A stretch of DNA of 64,000 nucleotides from Silene latifolia. Its lineage: Eukaryota > Streptophyta > Magnoliopsida > Caryophyllales > Caryophyllaceae. The stretch's first letter is position 1. The number at the start of each line of letters is the position of its first letter. The notes beneath the pieces were generated by a model that was not told the origin of the DNA, did no database searches, and saw only the letters and a program-made list of their open reading frames with translations. This document shows positions 33,966 to 45,687 of the stretch, piece by piece. A program made the position numbers and the translations under genes. The DNA lies in contig NC_133534.1 of assembly GCF_048544455.1 (NCBI RefSeq), positions 221,244,292-221,308,291 on the forward strand. Reading direction: 5' to 3'.

Positions 33966-36341
33966 TTAGCTGAAATCCCGCAATCGCCTTTTCAACACAT
34001 CTAAAGATTTCTTCCTTGTACTAGTTTTTGCATTCCGGTTTGACAGACTTCCGAACAAAGTATCGGCGGTGTCCTTGAATTTATCACAGATTAGAGCCAC
34101 CTTCTTAATTTCAAGGGTATTGTAATTCCTCTCCCTTATGACAGGGTTCATGAAATTTTCAGGTTGACTACTCAGGAGAAGGTTTATCAACTGCCGTGCT
34201 TCAATTAGGCACATCCTAAAACTACCTTCCTTGTAAATTTCACTCAGCCCAGTACTCTCAAACCTCTCGTCGGCAAAATTCTCTAAAATCTTAAGATCGC
34301 TGTTTATAGCCATGACTGCATTGCCATTGAACCTTTTGACACTGTCAATAAGAAAAGCAGCTGTGATGGAATTGGAAACATGCTCAAGAGCCCCAGTACC
34401 AACCTTGTACACCGCATCGAGAGGTAAAATTTGCTGAGCAGTGGAAAGAAGGGTTTCAAGGTAAATTATCACTTCATTCATGTACTCATGCCCATTTTGT
34501 GGCACATCATCTGGTGTCCAATTGATACTGTCAGGGAGTGCCATAAACTCATCTAGTTGGGCATTTACTAAACTCAATAGGGCGATATAGGCAGCATCTC
34601 GAGATGTCTTTAGAACGACTTGCGCTGTTAAAGCTGCTTGTGGTCGGTCCACCAAACGGGCCGAACCCCCGCATATTTGGGCAGCAGTCTTGAGGAAAAA
34701 ATCACAAGCCCTTTCAAGAAAAGCAACATTTGCTGCAATTTGCATTGCTTTGGACACGCCAATGGAGGTATCGCTAATTTTATCAAGTATGACTTCATTT
34801 AGGACATCAATCAATACCGAATCTAGACACTTCCTCACAGCATCAAAAAGGTTCATATCACCACCAGTAGATAAGTAATCCACAAAATCCTTGATAAATG
34901 ATTTGACAACACGGCATGCTTCTGGTACCATGGAAGAGAATGGTGCAACATATGGGAAAGCAGGCATGATATCTGATGTTTGGAGTTGAAAAGACAGTAC
35001 ATTTGCATGGTAATCAGATTCCTTGCTCAGCAACATCTGCTCATAGGTATCATTAGCAACAATATCTGATAACTGTTTCCGGCATCTTCCCATCAGAAGT
35101 TTGCTGTACTTATCTTTGGTGCCATTTATAGCCTCAAGAAGTGAATTCACTTCGTACCCATAATTCTTAAGTGTTGCCCCGAAAAGTGTCATATAACCTT
35201 TCAGAAGAAGGAAATGACTTGTATTACTCATTTGGGCAAACTGTCTCTCAGCCACAGAAGTGATCTTAGAAACAGCAGTTTCCAACATTGTCTCAACCTG
35301 ACTATCCTCCAGCAAACCTCCTGTAGTTCTCAAAACCCGATCTTCCACTATAAAGTATCCTGCTATCTGGCCCAAGAAGGTTTGATGAGATTCAAGAAAG
35401 GACTGGGATGAAAATATCTGCAAGTCAGAATTGAGTTGTGCTGATCGATTATTATAATAATACTCTCGAAACCTCTCCCCAATCCCGAGACATTTGTGGA
35501 TGTGATATGCCCGGTAAATAGGAGTAAGATCAATCTTCAAACTCAAATCCTCCTCCTCAACATCAACATCTAAACTAAATCCTGACTCAGCCGTCCCAGA
35601 ACGACTTTGTTCCTCCACTTCCCTCTGACGAGCGAGCATTTCCTCCTCCCTCTGGTGCGAAGTGGCAGTATGTCCGATAGCAGTTTGGCCAATATCCTTG
35701 GCCAAGCTCCTAATGTGAAACAACCATTCATTAACTTCACTACAAACTTTCTTCTCAATGTGTAACTTTATAGCCGGGATTTTCACCTCCACTACCTTCC
35801 GTAGCTTCTTCACCGGGATATTCTTCAGGTAATCACTCTCAATCAGCTCAATGGTCTTCAAAGCAGGGTAGAACTTCCCCTCTGACACATGAACATTACA
35901 CTTTGCACAAAGCTCCAACAACTGAGAACACATTTTGGACATCTTAATAGCCTCAGTTATATTCTTCTTGATTGAATACGACTCAAGAAGTTCATCCATT
36001 TTAGCCAAAAGGGCAGCACCCACATCTTGCAACTTAAAATTATCTGTTTGGAGCTCAGCTTTGAGCTCCTCGGCATCTACTAACACACCTCGAAGCTCGT
36101 CAACAGCGACAATGAATTCCTCATAGTGAAGCCTACATAGCTCCTCGATCTCCGTTTCCTTCTTCTTCGACACATTCCTAAGCTGATACAACAGCGGTTC
36201 AGGACGGCCTGCTTCAAAGGCATGCCTGACAAGGGGACTCAAATCCTCACCATTGCCAATCAATGTAGCAAGAACCAAGTCCTCAGCAGTCCCAGTATCG
36301 CCATTTTCGGCAACTGTTCTTCTTTTTGTTTTAGCACTCAT
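33966..36341 (-). CDS. SEC15B: exocyst complex component SEC15 (SEC15B type)
   Basis: A single uninterrupted 791-codon frame, ATG at 36341 and TAA at 33966-33968, matching the length (~790 residues) and the intronless coding region of plant SEC15 genes. The N-terminus ([32 protein letters not shown]) is distinctive of plant SEC15B as I recall it. The coiled-coil part contains [20 protein letters not shown] and [10 protein letters not shown]. The C-terminal helical bundle has [20 protein letters not shown] and ends [20 protein letters not shown]. The protein is a cytosolic subunit of the exocyst, which tethers secretory vesicles to the plasma membrane before SNARE fusion; SEC15 is the known link to vesicle-bound Rab GTPases. 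No lesion is visible. It is the only clearly intact host gene here and sits between a Helitron/LTR block and a LINE. Confidence 0.96.
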   Translation of the reverse strand: MSAKTKRRTVAENGDTGTAEDLVLATLIGNGEDLSPLVRHAFEAGRPEPLLYQLRNVSKKKETEIEELCRLHYEEFIVAVDELRGVLVDAEELKAELQTDNFKLQDVGAALLAKMDELLESYSIKKNITEAIKMSKMCSQLLELCAKCNVHVSEGKFYPALKTIELIESDYLKNIPVKKLRKVVEVKIPAIKLHIEKKVCSEVNEWLFHIRSLAKDIGQTAIGHTATSHQREEEMLARQREVEEQSRSGTAESGFSLDVDVEEEDLSLKIDLTPIYRAYHIHKCLGIGERFREYYYNNRSAQLNSDLQIFSSQSFLESHQTFLGQIAGYFIVEDRVLRTTGGLLEDSQVETMLETAVSKITSVAERQFAQMSNTSHFLLLKGYMTLFGATLKNYGYEVNSLLEAINGTKDKYSKLLMGRCRKQLSDIVANDTYEQMLLSKESDYHANVLSFQLQTSDIMPAFPYVAPFSSMVPEACRVVKSFIKDFVDYLSTGGDMNLFDAVRKCLDSVLIDVLNEVILDKISDTSIGVSKAMQIAANVAFLERACDFFLKTAAQICGGSARLVDRPQAALTAQVVLKTSRDAAYIALLSLVNAQLDEFMALPDSINWTPDDVPQNGHEYMNEVIIYLETLLSTAQQILPLDAVYKVGTGALEHVSNSITAAFLIDSVKRFNGNAVMAINSDLKILENFADERFESTGLSEIYKEGSFRMCLIEARQLINLLLSSQPENFMNPVIRERNYNTLEIKKVALICDKFKDTADTLFGSLSNRNAKTSTRKKSLDVLKRRLRDFS

Positions 36342-36362
36342 TGTTTCTTTAGAATTTCAAAC

Positions 36363-36677
36363 CTGTTACATTTACAAACCCATGAAATATTACAGACCCA
36401 CAAACAGAATTTCTCATTACTTCCATAATTTCATTTCAAGAATATATGAATAACACCAAACCCTAACAATTAAATACTAAACATATGTATGAATAGCAAA
36501 AAGATAACTAATTCTTCATCATATATCACATATTAACTCATTAAGAATTCAAAGAAATCACTAAGAACAATAAACCAATAAAAAAGGGTTCATCGTAGAA
36601 TTGAAATAATTATGCATCAAATCAAATAATATAAAAATCTCAAAGAACATATAATAAGAAAGAAATGTAAAACATAC
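36363..36677 (-). other. probable 5'UTR intron of SEC15B
   Basis: Read on the minus strand, donor TGG|GTATGTT (GT at 36677-36676) and acceptor TGTAACAG|GTTTG (AG at 36364-36363) enclose 315 bp, 21 bases before the ATG. The sequence between is AT-rich, as plant introns are. The upstream leader exon would lie at ~36678-36850. Not confirmed by transcripts. Confidence 0.5.
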
Positions 36678-36849
36678 CCAGATGAAGAAACTGGACACTT
36701 GGTTTAATCCTTGAGATTTGAGTTCATTTTGAGGTGTGCCCAAATTGGAAGACTGAAATAATTGATTAGAATTAGAAAGAAAAATGGAAAATAGATCTGC
36801 AGCAAATTGGGTTTCCTTTGTATAACACACCAAGTAGAATGAGAGTAAT

Positions 36850-37024
36850 GTGATTTCTAAAGGATCGCTTTTGCTATTTTCTTTGTGTTTTTAATCATGG
36901 ATTTATCAATTTTTATGTTATACAACAGACATTCCTGCTTTCGGGTTGACCCTTTTACAGTTTTTATTTACTTGTCTTTCAAGCGTGGGGATATCTAATG
37001 ACTAGAGTCATGATAACCTTTATA

Positions 37025-37027
<3 letters not shown>
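36850..37027. other. SEC15B promoter-side flank up to the LINE
   Basis: Short AT-rich intergenic stretch. The sequence AACCTTTATACTC at 37015-37027 is the probable left target duplication of the LINE. Confidence 0.45.

Positions 37028-37056
<29 letters not shown>
37028..37056 (-). repeat. poly(A) tail of the LINE
   Basis: 29 consecutive T on the plus strand. Confidence 0.85.
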
Positions 37057-37119
37057 GATGAGTAGGATCAGCCTATCTCATCCTTTCGAATGAGTGAGAT
37101 AAGTTGAAGCCACCGGCTT

Positions 37120-37560
37120 TCAAACTACCTCGAAAAAGTTGGACATGAATGTCCAATAGAAGTCATGAAGTCAGCAACCTTGTTGGCTTCACGAAAGCAA
37201 CTTACAAATGAAGGTCTAATTTTATATCCTTGATAATACTAGAGATTTCCCAAGAAATTTGTCAAGTACTACGAAGTGAGTTAATAACACAAAAATTATC
37301 ACCCTCCACAACTAACTTTGAGATTCCTAACTGTTTAGTGGCTAAAACATCTTCTTTTAAAGCGGGAGCTTCCGCAACAAGAATACTATTAGATCCGCAT
37401 TTTTTTGCTCCTAAAACAAGGACTTTACCATTATGATCTCTTATACAATATCCTAAAGCAGCTTTATTGCCTTCTATTCTCGAACCGTCAAGATTTAGCT
37501 TTAAAAAATCGTTTCTAGGTTTTTCCCACCAGATTTCTTCCTTACTAGAATTGATTCTAG
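37120..37560 (-). pseudogene. LINE RNase H-like domain (RVT_3 type)
   Basis: The minus-strand frame reads LKLNLDGSRIEGNKAALGYC, then AEAPALKEDVL, then KLVVEGDNFCVIN: the D, E, D positions of the plant LINE RNase H. A TGA interrupts shortly after, and a last piece (ANKVADFMTSIGHSCP) is in another frame. It is the 3'-most domain, just before the poly(A) tail. Confidence 0.75.
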
Positions 37561-38430
37561 TTTACTTGTCTTTTTCGGGATTGTTGAGATCCTTATGTCT
37601 AGTCTCATTCCAGATCTTAATGCTATTATTACCTAAAGTAATAATGTTGCTGATATTGAAATGAACATTGTTTAAAATAATGTCATTTCTATAAAACCAT
37701 GCATTCCACCAAATAAAGATAATTTTAATGAAATCATCTTTTGGAATTAAATCTTTGAAATAGTTGAGTTTCATAAGAAAACTTTGACTTGTAATATTAT
37801 CATAATTTGACAAGAAATTGTTAAAGCTAATAATATTCATGTCCTGGATAACCGAACCAATCAGTGGACATTCGTAAAAGAAATGATCTTTGTTTTCAAT
37901 ATGATGGTTGCACAAAACACAATTAGGTGGGACATTAATATGGCTTTTAAGAAGTCTGCCTTTCGTTGGGAGGCCATCAACACATGCTTTCCAAAGGAAA
38001 AATTTTAACTTTGGAAGAATATTCAATTTCAAAATCCAGTGAAATTCACATTTTTCAAGACTTTGATCGAACAAGCCTTGTGCTAACCATGTTGCTGGTT
38101 TGGTAGAAAAATTTCCATCTACTGACAACCCCCAATGAGGGTATCCGGAATATCATTATGAGGCAGTGGAATGTTAGTAATCTGATTAACAATATCGTTG
38201 TTTACTAAATTGGATAATTTACAAACATCCCATTGTTTATCTGAGGTTATGAAATCTTTAACCAAAAGATTAGGATCACGGCTACTATCATCATCAATCA
38301 TACTGCTTGTAAATGGGTGTGAAAAAACCCAATTATCAGACCAAAACTTAATGTTGCTACCATTACCTACCTGCCACCTCAACCCTTTTCTAAATAGAGT
38401 ACGAAGACTCATAAGTTTAGCCATTGCCAA
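37561..38430 (-). pseudogene. LINE zinc-binding region (zf-RVT, PF13966)
   Basis: Two open pieces. The upstream piece has FRKGLRWQVGNGSNIKFWSD. The downstream piece has LPKLKFFLWKACVDGLPTKG then CVLCNHHIENKDHFFYECPL, the Cys/His-rich reverse-transcriptase zinc-binding signature of plant LINEs. A short frame break near 38120 separates them. Confidence 0.85.
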
Positions 38431-39078
38431 GAAGAGACTGAATTAGGCTTATGATCAAAGAGTGAACAATTTCTCAAGTATTTTTTAGTTACCACTTTGA
38501 CCCATACACTTTCCTTATCCATAAGAATTTTCCATAAAAGTTTCATTTGAAGAGCTTTATTAGCTGCTTCAGAAGATTTAATTCATAAACCACCAAATGA
38601 CTTTGGTAAACAAACTTTATGCCAACCAATCAAATCCTTAGAACACTGTGAATGATTCTTATTCCAAAGGAAGTCTCTATTAATTTTATCTAGTCTATTA
38701 TGGATCGATGAAGGAAGGAGGAAGCTTTGCATCTGAAAATTTCCCTTCGTGGCTAAATTAACATTGACAAGAACTAGTCTACCTGCTTGAGATAAAGAAT
38801 TCGCTTTTCATTTCGATAATTGAGTGCAAAAAGATTGAATAATGCTCTCAAAAGTACTTTTAGTCACTCTGCTATCAATTATAGGACATCCTAAATAGTT
38901 ACCCAAATGAGCTTCCTAGTTCATATGAAGAATACCTCTAAAGGATTCACAAAGAGAACGCTCAATATTTCTAGGACATCCTAAATAGATTGAATAATGC
39001 TCTCAAAAGTACTTTATCTAAAATGAACTTAATAGTTCTATAACTCTAGTTAGAGGCTTTAGCAAAAATGATAGTGTC
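38431..39078 (-). pseudogene. LINE reverse transcriptase, C-terminal part
   Basis: Reads on the minus strand from the residues just after FADD down to the zinc-binding region, with several stops. The high-coordinate end is the insertion point of the LTR element. Confidence 0.65.
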
Positions 39079-42038
39079 TGTAACACCCCCATACTCCAAG
39101 TGCCTTACCAGGACCACTCAAGGCATATAAGTGCCACCATCTCGGTTACCCGAGGCAATGATAATCAAATGACAATGAAGAAACATAATTTAAATAACAA
39201 AATAGTTTAAAGTGATTACATGATCAAAACCAAAACCAAAACTGAAATACAAGATTCTCAGACGGTCTACTGCTAAAACTATTAAGCTATAAAACATCGT
39301 CGACACGTGGAAGACTTCCAACTGCCACGTGATGACTCATCCCAGCTATCCCATACGCGTCATATCATACCTGCTCAATAACTGCTCACCACCCCCGAAT
39401 GGATCACCACAGTTTTTAAAACATTAAACAGGGTCAGTACTAATCACACAATTTATATTGTTGGGGCTGGTGTCCTTTACAGTTAGTGCAAGGACTTATA
39501 AATCTCTAAAAGGATCAAAGGGTATACTTTTGTATCATAATCAGTTGGTCCACGTTTATCAATAACGGTTGGCTTGCTAGATAAGTTTGACGTTATTGTC
39601 ATACAGATGGCGGTGATCAACTGGTCCCTAAAAGTCACACCTATAGGATACGTTTGAGAGATGTGACAAGTATGAAAATACGATCATGTAGATGCCAAAT
39701 TTGACTAACCGGTTAGTCGAGTTATTTGACTAATAATTAGTCAAAATGTGATGTTGAGATATTTTATTTAATACGGATTAAATAACAATGGCTAAGGCGA
39801 ATTAAGCAGTTAATTCGTAAATTGAATATAAGCGTTTTATATTTAATTAAATGTATATTGAATATAATTATACAATATCGTCTTTGTCGGACATGTATTA
39901 ATATTTCAACTAATCCGTATTATTAGTTGATGCTTTAATAATCGATAACCGATGACGATTTATAACAAAACCGCGTCATATACATTTTAGCGATTTGCGA
40001 ACCAGACCATGAGCTAAAACTAAAAGGAAGTGGAAGCCCACTTCCCAAGAGAGCCCATGGCCGGCCAAGTGAGGACAAAAGAGAGGATTTTCTCTCTTTT
40101 GAAACCTAATTCATTTTGACAAAAATTTTAGGGTTTTGGGAGAACATTTTCCTCTCCAAAGTAGATCTCCTCCTAAATGATGCACCCAAGATCGTCCGAG
40201 AAATGCCCTTGTGCTAGAATGAATCCTCTAATTGCCTTACAATATTGAGAGGATTATTTTTGTGAGTTTTCTTTAGATGAGAGATCTAGGTTTAGAGAGG
40301 AAAATGTTCTCCCAAAACCCTAAAATTTTTGTCAAAATGAATTAGGTTTCAAAAGAGAGAAAATCCTCTCTTTTGTCCTCACTTGGCCTGGCATGCCATG
40401 GGCTCTCTTGGGAAGTGGGCTTCCACTTCCTTTTAGTTTTAGCTCATGGTCTGGTTCGCAAATCGCTAAAATGTATATGACGCGGTTTTGTTATAAATCG
40501 TCATCGTTATATCGGTTATTAAAGCATCAACTAATAATACGGATTAGTTGAAATATTAATACATGTCCGACAAAGACGATATTGTATAATTATATTCAAT
40601 ATACATTTAATTAAATATAAAACGCTTATATTCAATTTATTTAATTAATCGTTTAATTCGCTTTAGCCATTGTTATTTAATCCGTATTAAATAAAATATC
40701 TCAACATCACATTTTGACTAATTATTAGTCAAATAACCGTATTTAACCGGTTAGTCAAATTTGGCATCTACATGATCGTATTTTCATACCGTCACATCTC
40801 TCAAACGTATCCTATAGGTGTGACTTTAGGGACCAGTTGATCACCGCCATCTGTATGACAATAACGTCAAACTTATCTAGCAAGCCAACCGTTATTGATA
40901 AACGTGGACCAACTGATTATGATACAAAAGTATACCCTTTGATCCTTTTAGAGATTTATAAGTCCTTGCACTAACTGTAAAGGACACCAGCCCCAACAAG
41001 CTCCCACTTGTCCGTACAAGTGTATGTGCAATGACGTTATCCGCACTAACTGGAGGACACAGCTCCAACATATATAACCAACAACACAGTAGACAAGCAG
41101 CTCAAACGGTCACACACACAATCACACCCACTCCAATCAATCTCCGTCACCGATCCCCACCGGACCAGCCACGCGAGTGGGGGACCGCAGCCGTACCCAC
41201 CAAATCCCCGCTCATCATACCGAGCGATAACCCTGTTCCATTAATGTGCACATCCCCTCCCGTGGCGGGTTCCACGGACGGCGAAACTAGGGCGTGAAGC
41301 CACTCCCGCAAGTGACTCCACTCAGCCGAGAACGCATCTCGAGAACCAGAGATAAACAATCACAACCATTAAGCAGCAAATCAAACCAACAACCGTCACA
41401 ATACGAATATGATAATATTCAACAATCACACAACACCAACAATGCATTATGGGACTAATACTGAGTAGGGAAACCCTACCTGGAACAGCAACACAATCAG
41501 ACGGCCTCAACAGCTGTATCAAAATTCCTCTTCTACGAATCCTCCTCCTAACATATAATCACATAATTACTAACAATCACAAAACTGACACAAATCCCCA
41601 ATTCCCAAAATTAGGGTTTAAACAAAGTTAACTAAATACTATAAAATTGGTACGTAGATCTTACCCTTGACGCAAGGAACACTATGATGCAAAGAACAAG
41701 ATGATCCGACACTCCTAGCCTTGGGGATTTGCCAACAACGCGACGAGAGAGAACTACGTAACTCCTTTTTCTTTTGAAAGGTTTAGAAAGGTTAAAAATG
41801 ATGAAATAAACTGACGGAAACCTTTTATATCAAACTCGCGTTATTATCAAAACCCGTCAAAACAACCCCGTAAAACACACTTACTCGATCGAATAACTAA
41901 CGTACTCGATCGAGTGCCGCTTACTCGATCGAGTACCCAACAGGTCAGAAACTATTTTAAAACGCAAAACACACTTACTCGACTGATTAAGGCCTACTCG
42001 ATAGAGTACCCAGAGACTCATAAAACCGTGGTATTACA
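39079..42038 (-). repeat. 3' LTR of the LARD-like element, interrupted
   Basis: Starts TGTAACACCCCCATACTCC and ends CCGTGGTATTACA, as 45688-47053 does. Removing the 39459-41070 insertion and one TATAT leaves ~1343 bp. Near its end it has three ACTCGATCGAGT-type palindromes; the mate LTR has four. Confidence 0.88.
39459..41070. mobile_element. 1.6 kb insertion made of two ~700 bp inverted LTR-like arms
   Basis: Flanked by TATAT on both sides (39454-39458, 41071-41075); the uninterrupted site exists in the mate LTR near 46065. Arm 1 is 39459-40157 (starting TGTTGGGGCTGGTGTCC), arm 2 is 40295-40998 (its reverse complement), with a 137 bp loop. After arm 2 come 72 bp holding a polypurine-like AAGTGGGAG (minus strand) and a second terminal copy ending CAGCTCCAACA. 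TG...CA ends and a 5 bp duplication indicate LTR-retrotransposon integration, probably Copia-type LTRs rearranged head to head. Confidence 0.85.
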
Positions 42039-42070
42039 GTCTTCCCTCCTTAAAAAGAACTTCGTCCCCG
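42039..42070 (-). promoter_or_regulatory. polypurine tract region of the LARD-like element
   Basis: The minus strand reads CGAAGTTCTTTTTAAGGAGG then GAAGAC directly before the 3' LTR (TGTAATACC). A second, similar block (CGAAGTTCCTTTTAAGGGTG) lies at ~42362-42395. Confidence 0.7.
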
Positions 42071-45000
42071 AAGTTCAACCCATACCCAAAAACAAACATA
42101 CTAACTCGATCAAGACACAACAACCAACTAAGAACTCAAAACAAAACCCTAACCGACCAAACATGAACTCGTAACCCCAACTCCACCAACTATTCCTACT
42201 TCCACAACATGGCTCACGATATCGTACCAACTCCATTATATCTCTCTCGATCCTAACTCCATACACTACCAACACAAACGCTGCTAGCTCCGTAAAATAT
42301 CATCCACTAGATAATCCAATATCAAGATACTCATAACATCAAACGGAATGTTACATTCTACCACCCTTAAAAGGAACTTCGTCCTCGAAATTTACTTACA
42401 CTCATAAACATCATCATGCCACTATCAAAACTCTCGAACTCCTAAACATCACACTACTACAAGCACGGCCATGGCCTTTTAACAGTATCATCCACAAAAC
42501 AAATCCCTCCTTTACGCCACGCTAACACTCTACTTCCAATTATATTATAACATGCGCAACCATGAAACTCTTTTTTATCGCATCCTACTCCTCTTAAGAC
42601 AAATGTTACGTCTTCGTAACTCACTGATACTAAATTCTTAGTTATATCATCTCATTATCCTCATCATCACCACATGTCAAAGATAACCGCCTACAACCTC
42701 ATTTCTATAACCATTCCTATTTCCAAGGCTCTCTTACTTAAACAGTTCTCATACTTCAATTCACTCTCCACTCCATCTAACCAATACCGCAAAACCCTTA
42801 GCATAACCAATACTCCAACTCTTCCACATTACCGCAACATAACATACCTCTCTATATAGACTATATAAAACTTCTATCGCCAAAAGCATAACTCACGATC
42901 CACACTTGTTACGTACACTCACACAAGATCCTCAAGTTCTTTTCTTTCATCACTGCAAAACGCATACATAACTTAACATGACACTAATTCTTCCAACACC
43001 CTACACTCACTGTCTCAACAAATGATTATGAACCACCTGCATCTTTCAGGTCATTACCACACATGTTCTACGACTCACTTGCCATTACCATATCTACTAA
43101 AGCCTCATCTAGAACAAGATCAAAAGTACTGTAACAACTTCTGACAACTGTGTCCCATCAACAGAATGTCACTATACCATGACAACAACGAAAACATATA
43201 CAACTCTCTTTTATACCATACTCTACCCCCATTCCAAAACTTAACTGGTAAGAAATATCAATAAACAAAACAACTGTCTATCTGTACAAACTGAAATTCA
43301 CAGGAAGCAACATCAAACAAAACAACAATTTATGTGTAACTGGTATGTACTTTCGAAACTCGAATCATAATCATCCCGCCTACTCCACCACAACCGGTGA
43401 CGGCATCGCAACACCGCCACCAACAACCACACCGCAGTGCGAAAATACCCGCATCACAACACTAAATACCATGCCCGGATCACCACCCGAGGCACAACAA
43501 CCACATCGATAAACATCACAACCACATATAATTCCCATAAAAACTGACTTAGTATGACATTTCGAACAAGAAAACTCACTCAAAACCGTTTTACTAGATT
43601 ATAACACAACATATTATACGGAATAAACTAACAAGAATCTCATGAACATCATCCTTACCATTTCACGGAATGAACATGTATCATCAATACACATACAATT
43701 TTTAACTATCCATGCCAGATCAATCAAATTGTTGCCTTTTTAAATCTCATTCCATAGTATACCGTACCCAACATAAATTACAAAACATTCATATAACAAC
43801 TTTATAATTATCACACCATACCACTTCTTGTGAGGTCAGAACCTCACACAAACATTTACACATATCATAGACCCGTAATCACAACCAACTCGTCAATCCT
43901 GATCATGTAAGTTACCACTCGATAAAGGTTACCTCTCGCTTGAGCTTAACTCGTATGCCCCTCATAACACATTCCCCCATTCGCATAACCATCACCTCAT
44001 GCCGAGTATAACCATACCATTACTATTTAACTATTAGCACCCGCCTCATCTAATCGCATTTTATACTTCCTTACCACCATACATTTCAATCGGGTCTCTA
44101 CAAAATCAACCTCTTTAGAATGACCATCTTTCCTATTTATCATCACTCTTGACCACTAGTGACAACATCTCAACCCTACTATCGTTCGGACATCAAGCTT
44201 CTTACACTCATCTCTAAACATCACGGTTTCTTTCCTATCTTCGGTTAACATTCCAAATAACTAACATCAAATTCACCAACAAAATTACATCAACATCATT
44301 CCCAATATTATCTTACTTGTATTATCATCTAACTCTCCACCAATTACCTCTTATCGTGCAAATACTCCACCAACTTCTTACTCCCTTAATTCCTCGTAAC
44401 TCATGATTAATCAGGTTGTCCTGAAACTCCCATATAACCATTAACTAACATCATCATTTTGATATCACACATCTCGACGATTCCTTATTTCTTTTATATC
44501 ACATAACTCCGGTCAACATTTTCCTAGTTTTACTCCCCTCATTCTTTTCTTTTACACTCGACAAAATCAATTAACCATAAAACTCCTTATTACTTCTTCC
44601 TAACTCTTTAGTGCCCCAATTATCTTTTCATTGCTCCAAAACTCAAATCCCATTATTTCTTATCGATATTATCTCACTCTTCTATACCATGGATATTCTC
44701 TTATCATGCTATCACTCTCACTTATCACCAATCAATCTACACGGTCAGTCCACTCCATTTTTTATTTTTTTTATTTTTATTTTTTATTTTATTTTTCAAT
44801 CCCAAACTCATTTCATACTGTTAACTGTCCAAGAAAATCACACATTAGTTCCACCTCTTGATAAACCAAATTCCCAAACTCACTCGCTATCCGCAACCCA
44901 CATCGCTGCATAACTCAATCTAAGCTCTTTATACCCCATTTCTTTCCATTTACCTATAACGACCTTCCCATTACACATATTCTTAACCAACTGAGTGATA

Positions 45001-45672
45001 ACTATCTCCCTTCATAATCCTTAAACATCCAAAGTTACCACCATATGCGTCTCTCATTTCAATCTTTCATTCTCACATTCCCTAAACTTACCTCACCCTT
45101 TGTCCACATTCACTCACTTTTACCTTACTCAACACACAATCATATCACTCATTCCGTCTCACAAAACATGCTCTATGCCTCAATTAAGCCTTGTCAATCT
45201 TCCTTTTCTTTTTCCTCTATCTATCACAACCACATATAGCTCATCTCCTCCCACCAAACTCATACTCACCATAAGGTGCCACTCACCACCCCATAAGGTT
45301 GGGTAACTTACGTATCAAGACCAACATACATGTAAAACAGTGCATAAAGAAGCAAAATAACAACTTTGAATTAAACATAATATGCAACGAATTCAAAAGA
45401 TAAGCATATGACCCGAATCATGGGTCACTAGATCGAGTACTGGCCACTTATTCATGCCACACATCACTATATTGGTACACAATTCACAAAATAAACACAT
45501 AGCGATCCCGACTCATATCCCATGGTGACCGGTTCAAAATTGTAGGGCGAGTTCGCGACTTGAGGACGTCTCCCAAGCCTTTGAATTAGCTCCTACAACT
45601 TTTACCCCGGGTTCATTTTAATTTGACTCCCTATATTCATTAGGTTCATTGGTTACAGGTTTCAGGATCGTT
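42071..45672 (-). other. coding-free interior of the LARD-like element
   Basis: About 3.6 kb, strikingly poor in G on the plus strand, rich in A, C and T. No open frame on either strand shows a retroelement domain; the longest (~100 codons at 44611-44913) is low in information. The second polypurine-like block near 42370 suggests fusion of two related ends. Confidence 0.6.
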
Positions 45673-45684
45673 GCTCTGATACCA
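45673..45684 (-). promoter_or_regulatory. primer binding site, initiator tRNA-Met type
   Basis: GCTCTGATACCA on the plus strand, i.e. TGGTATCAGAGC on the element strand, three bases from the 5' LTR. This is the standard plant initiator tRNA-Met site. Confidence 0.88.
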
Positions 45685-45687
45685 TTT

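Noticed and set aside
39459-41070. DNA transposon with ~700 bp terminal inverted repeats
   Set aside because: TG...CA termini, 5 bp duplication and a polypurine-like tract fit LTR-retrotransposon integration better, and no transposase is present.
44611-44913. 100-codon frame in the LARD-like interior
   Set aside because: Driven by C/T-rich composition with few stops; no domain and no conserved start.
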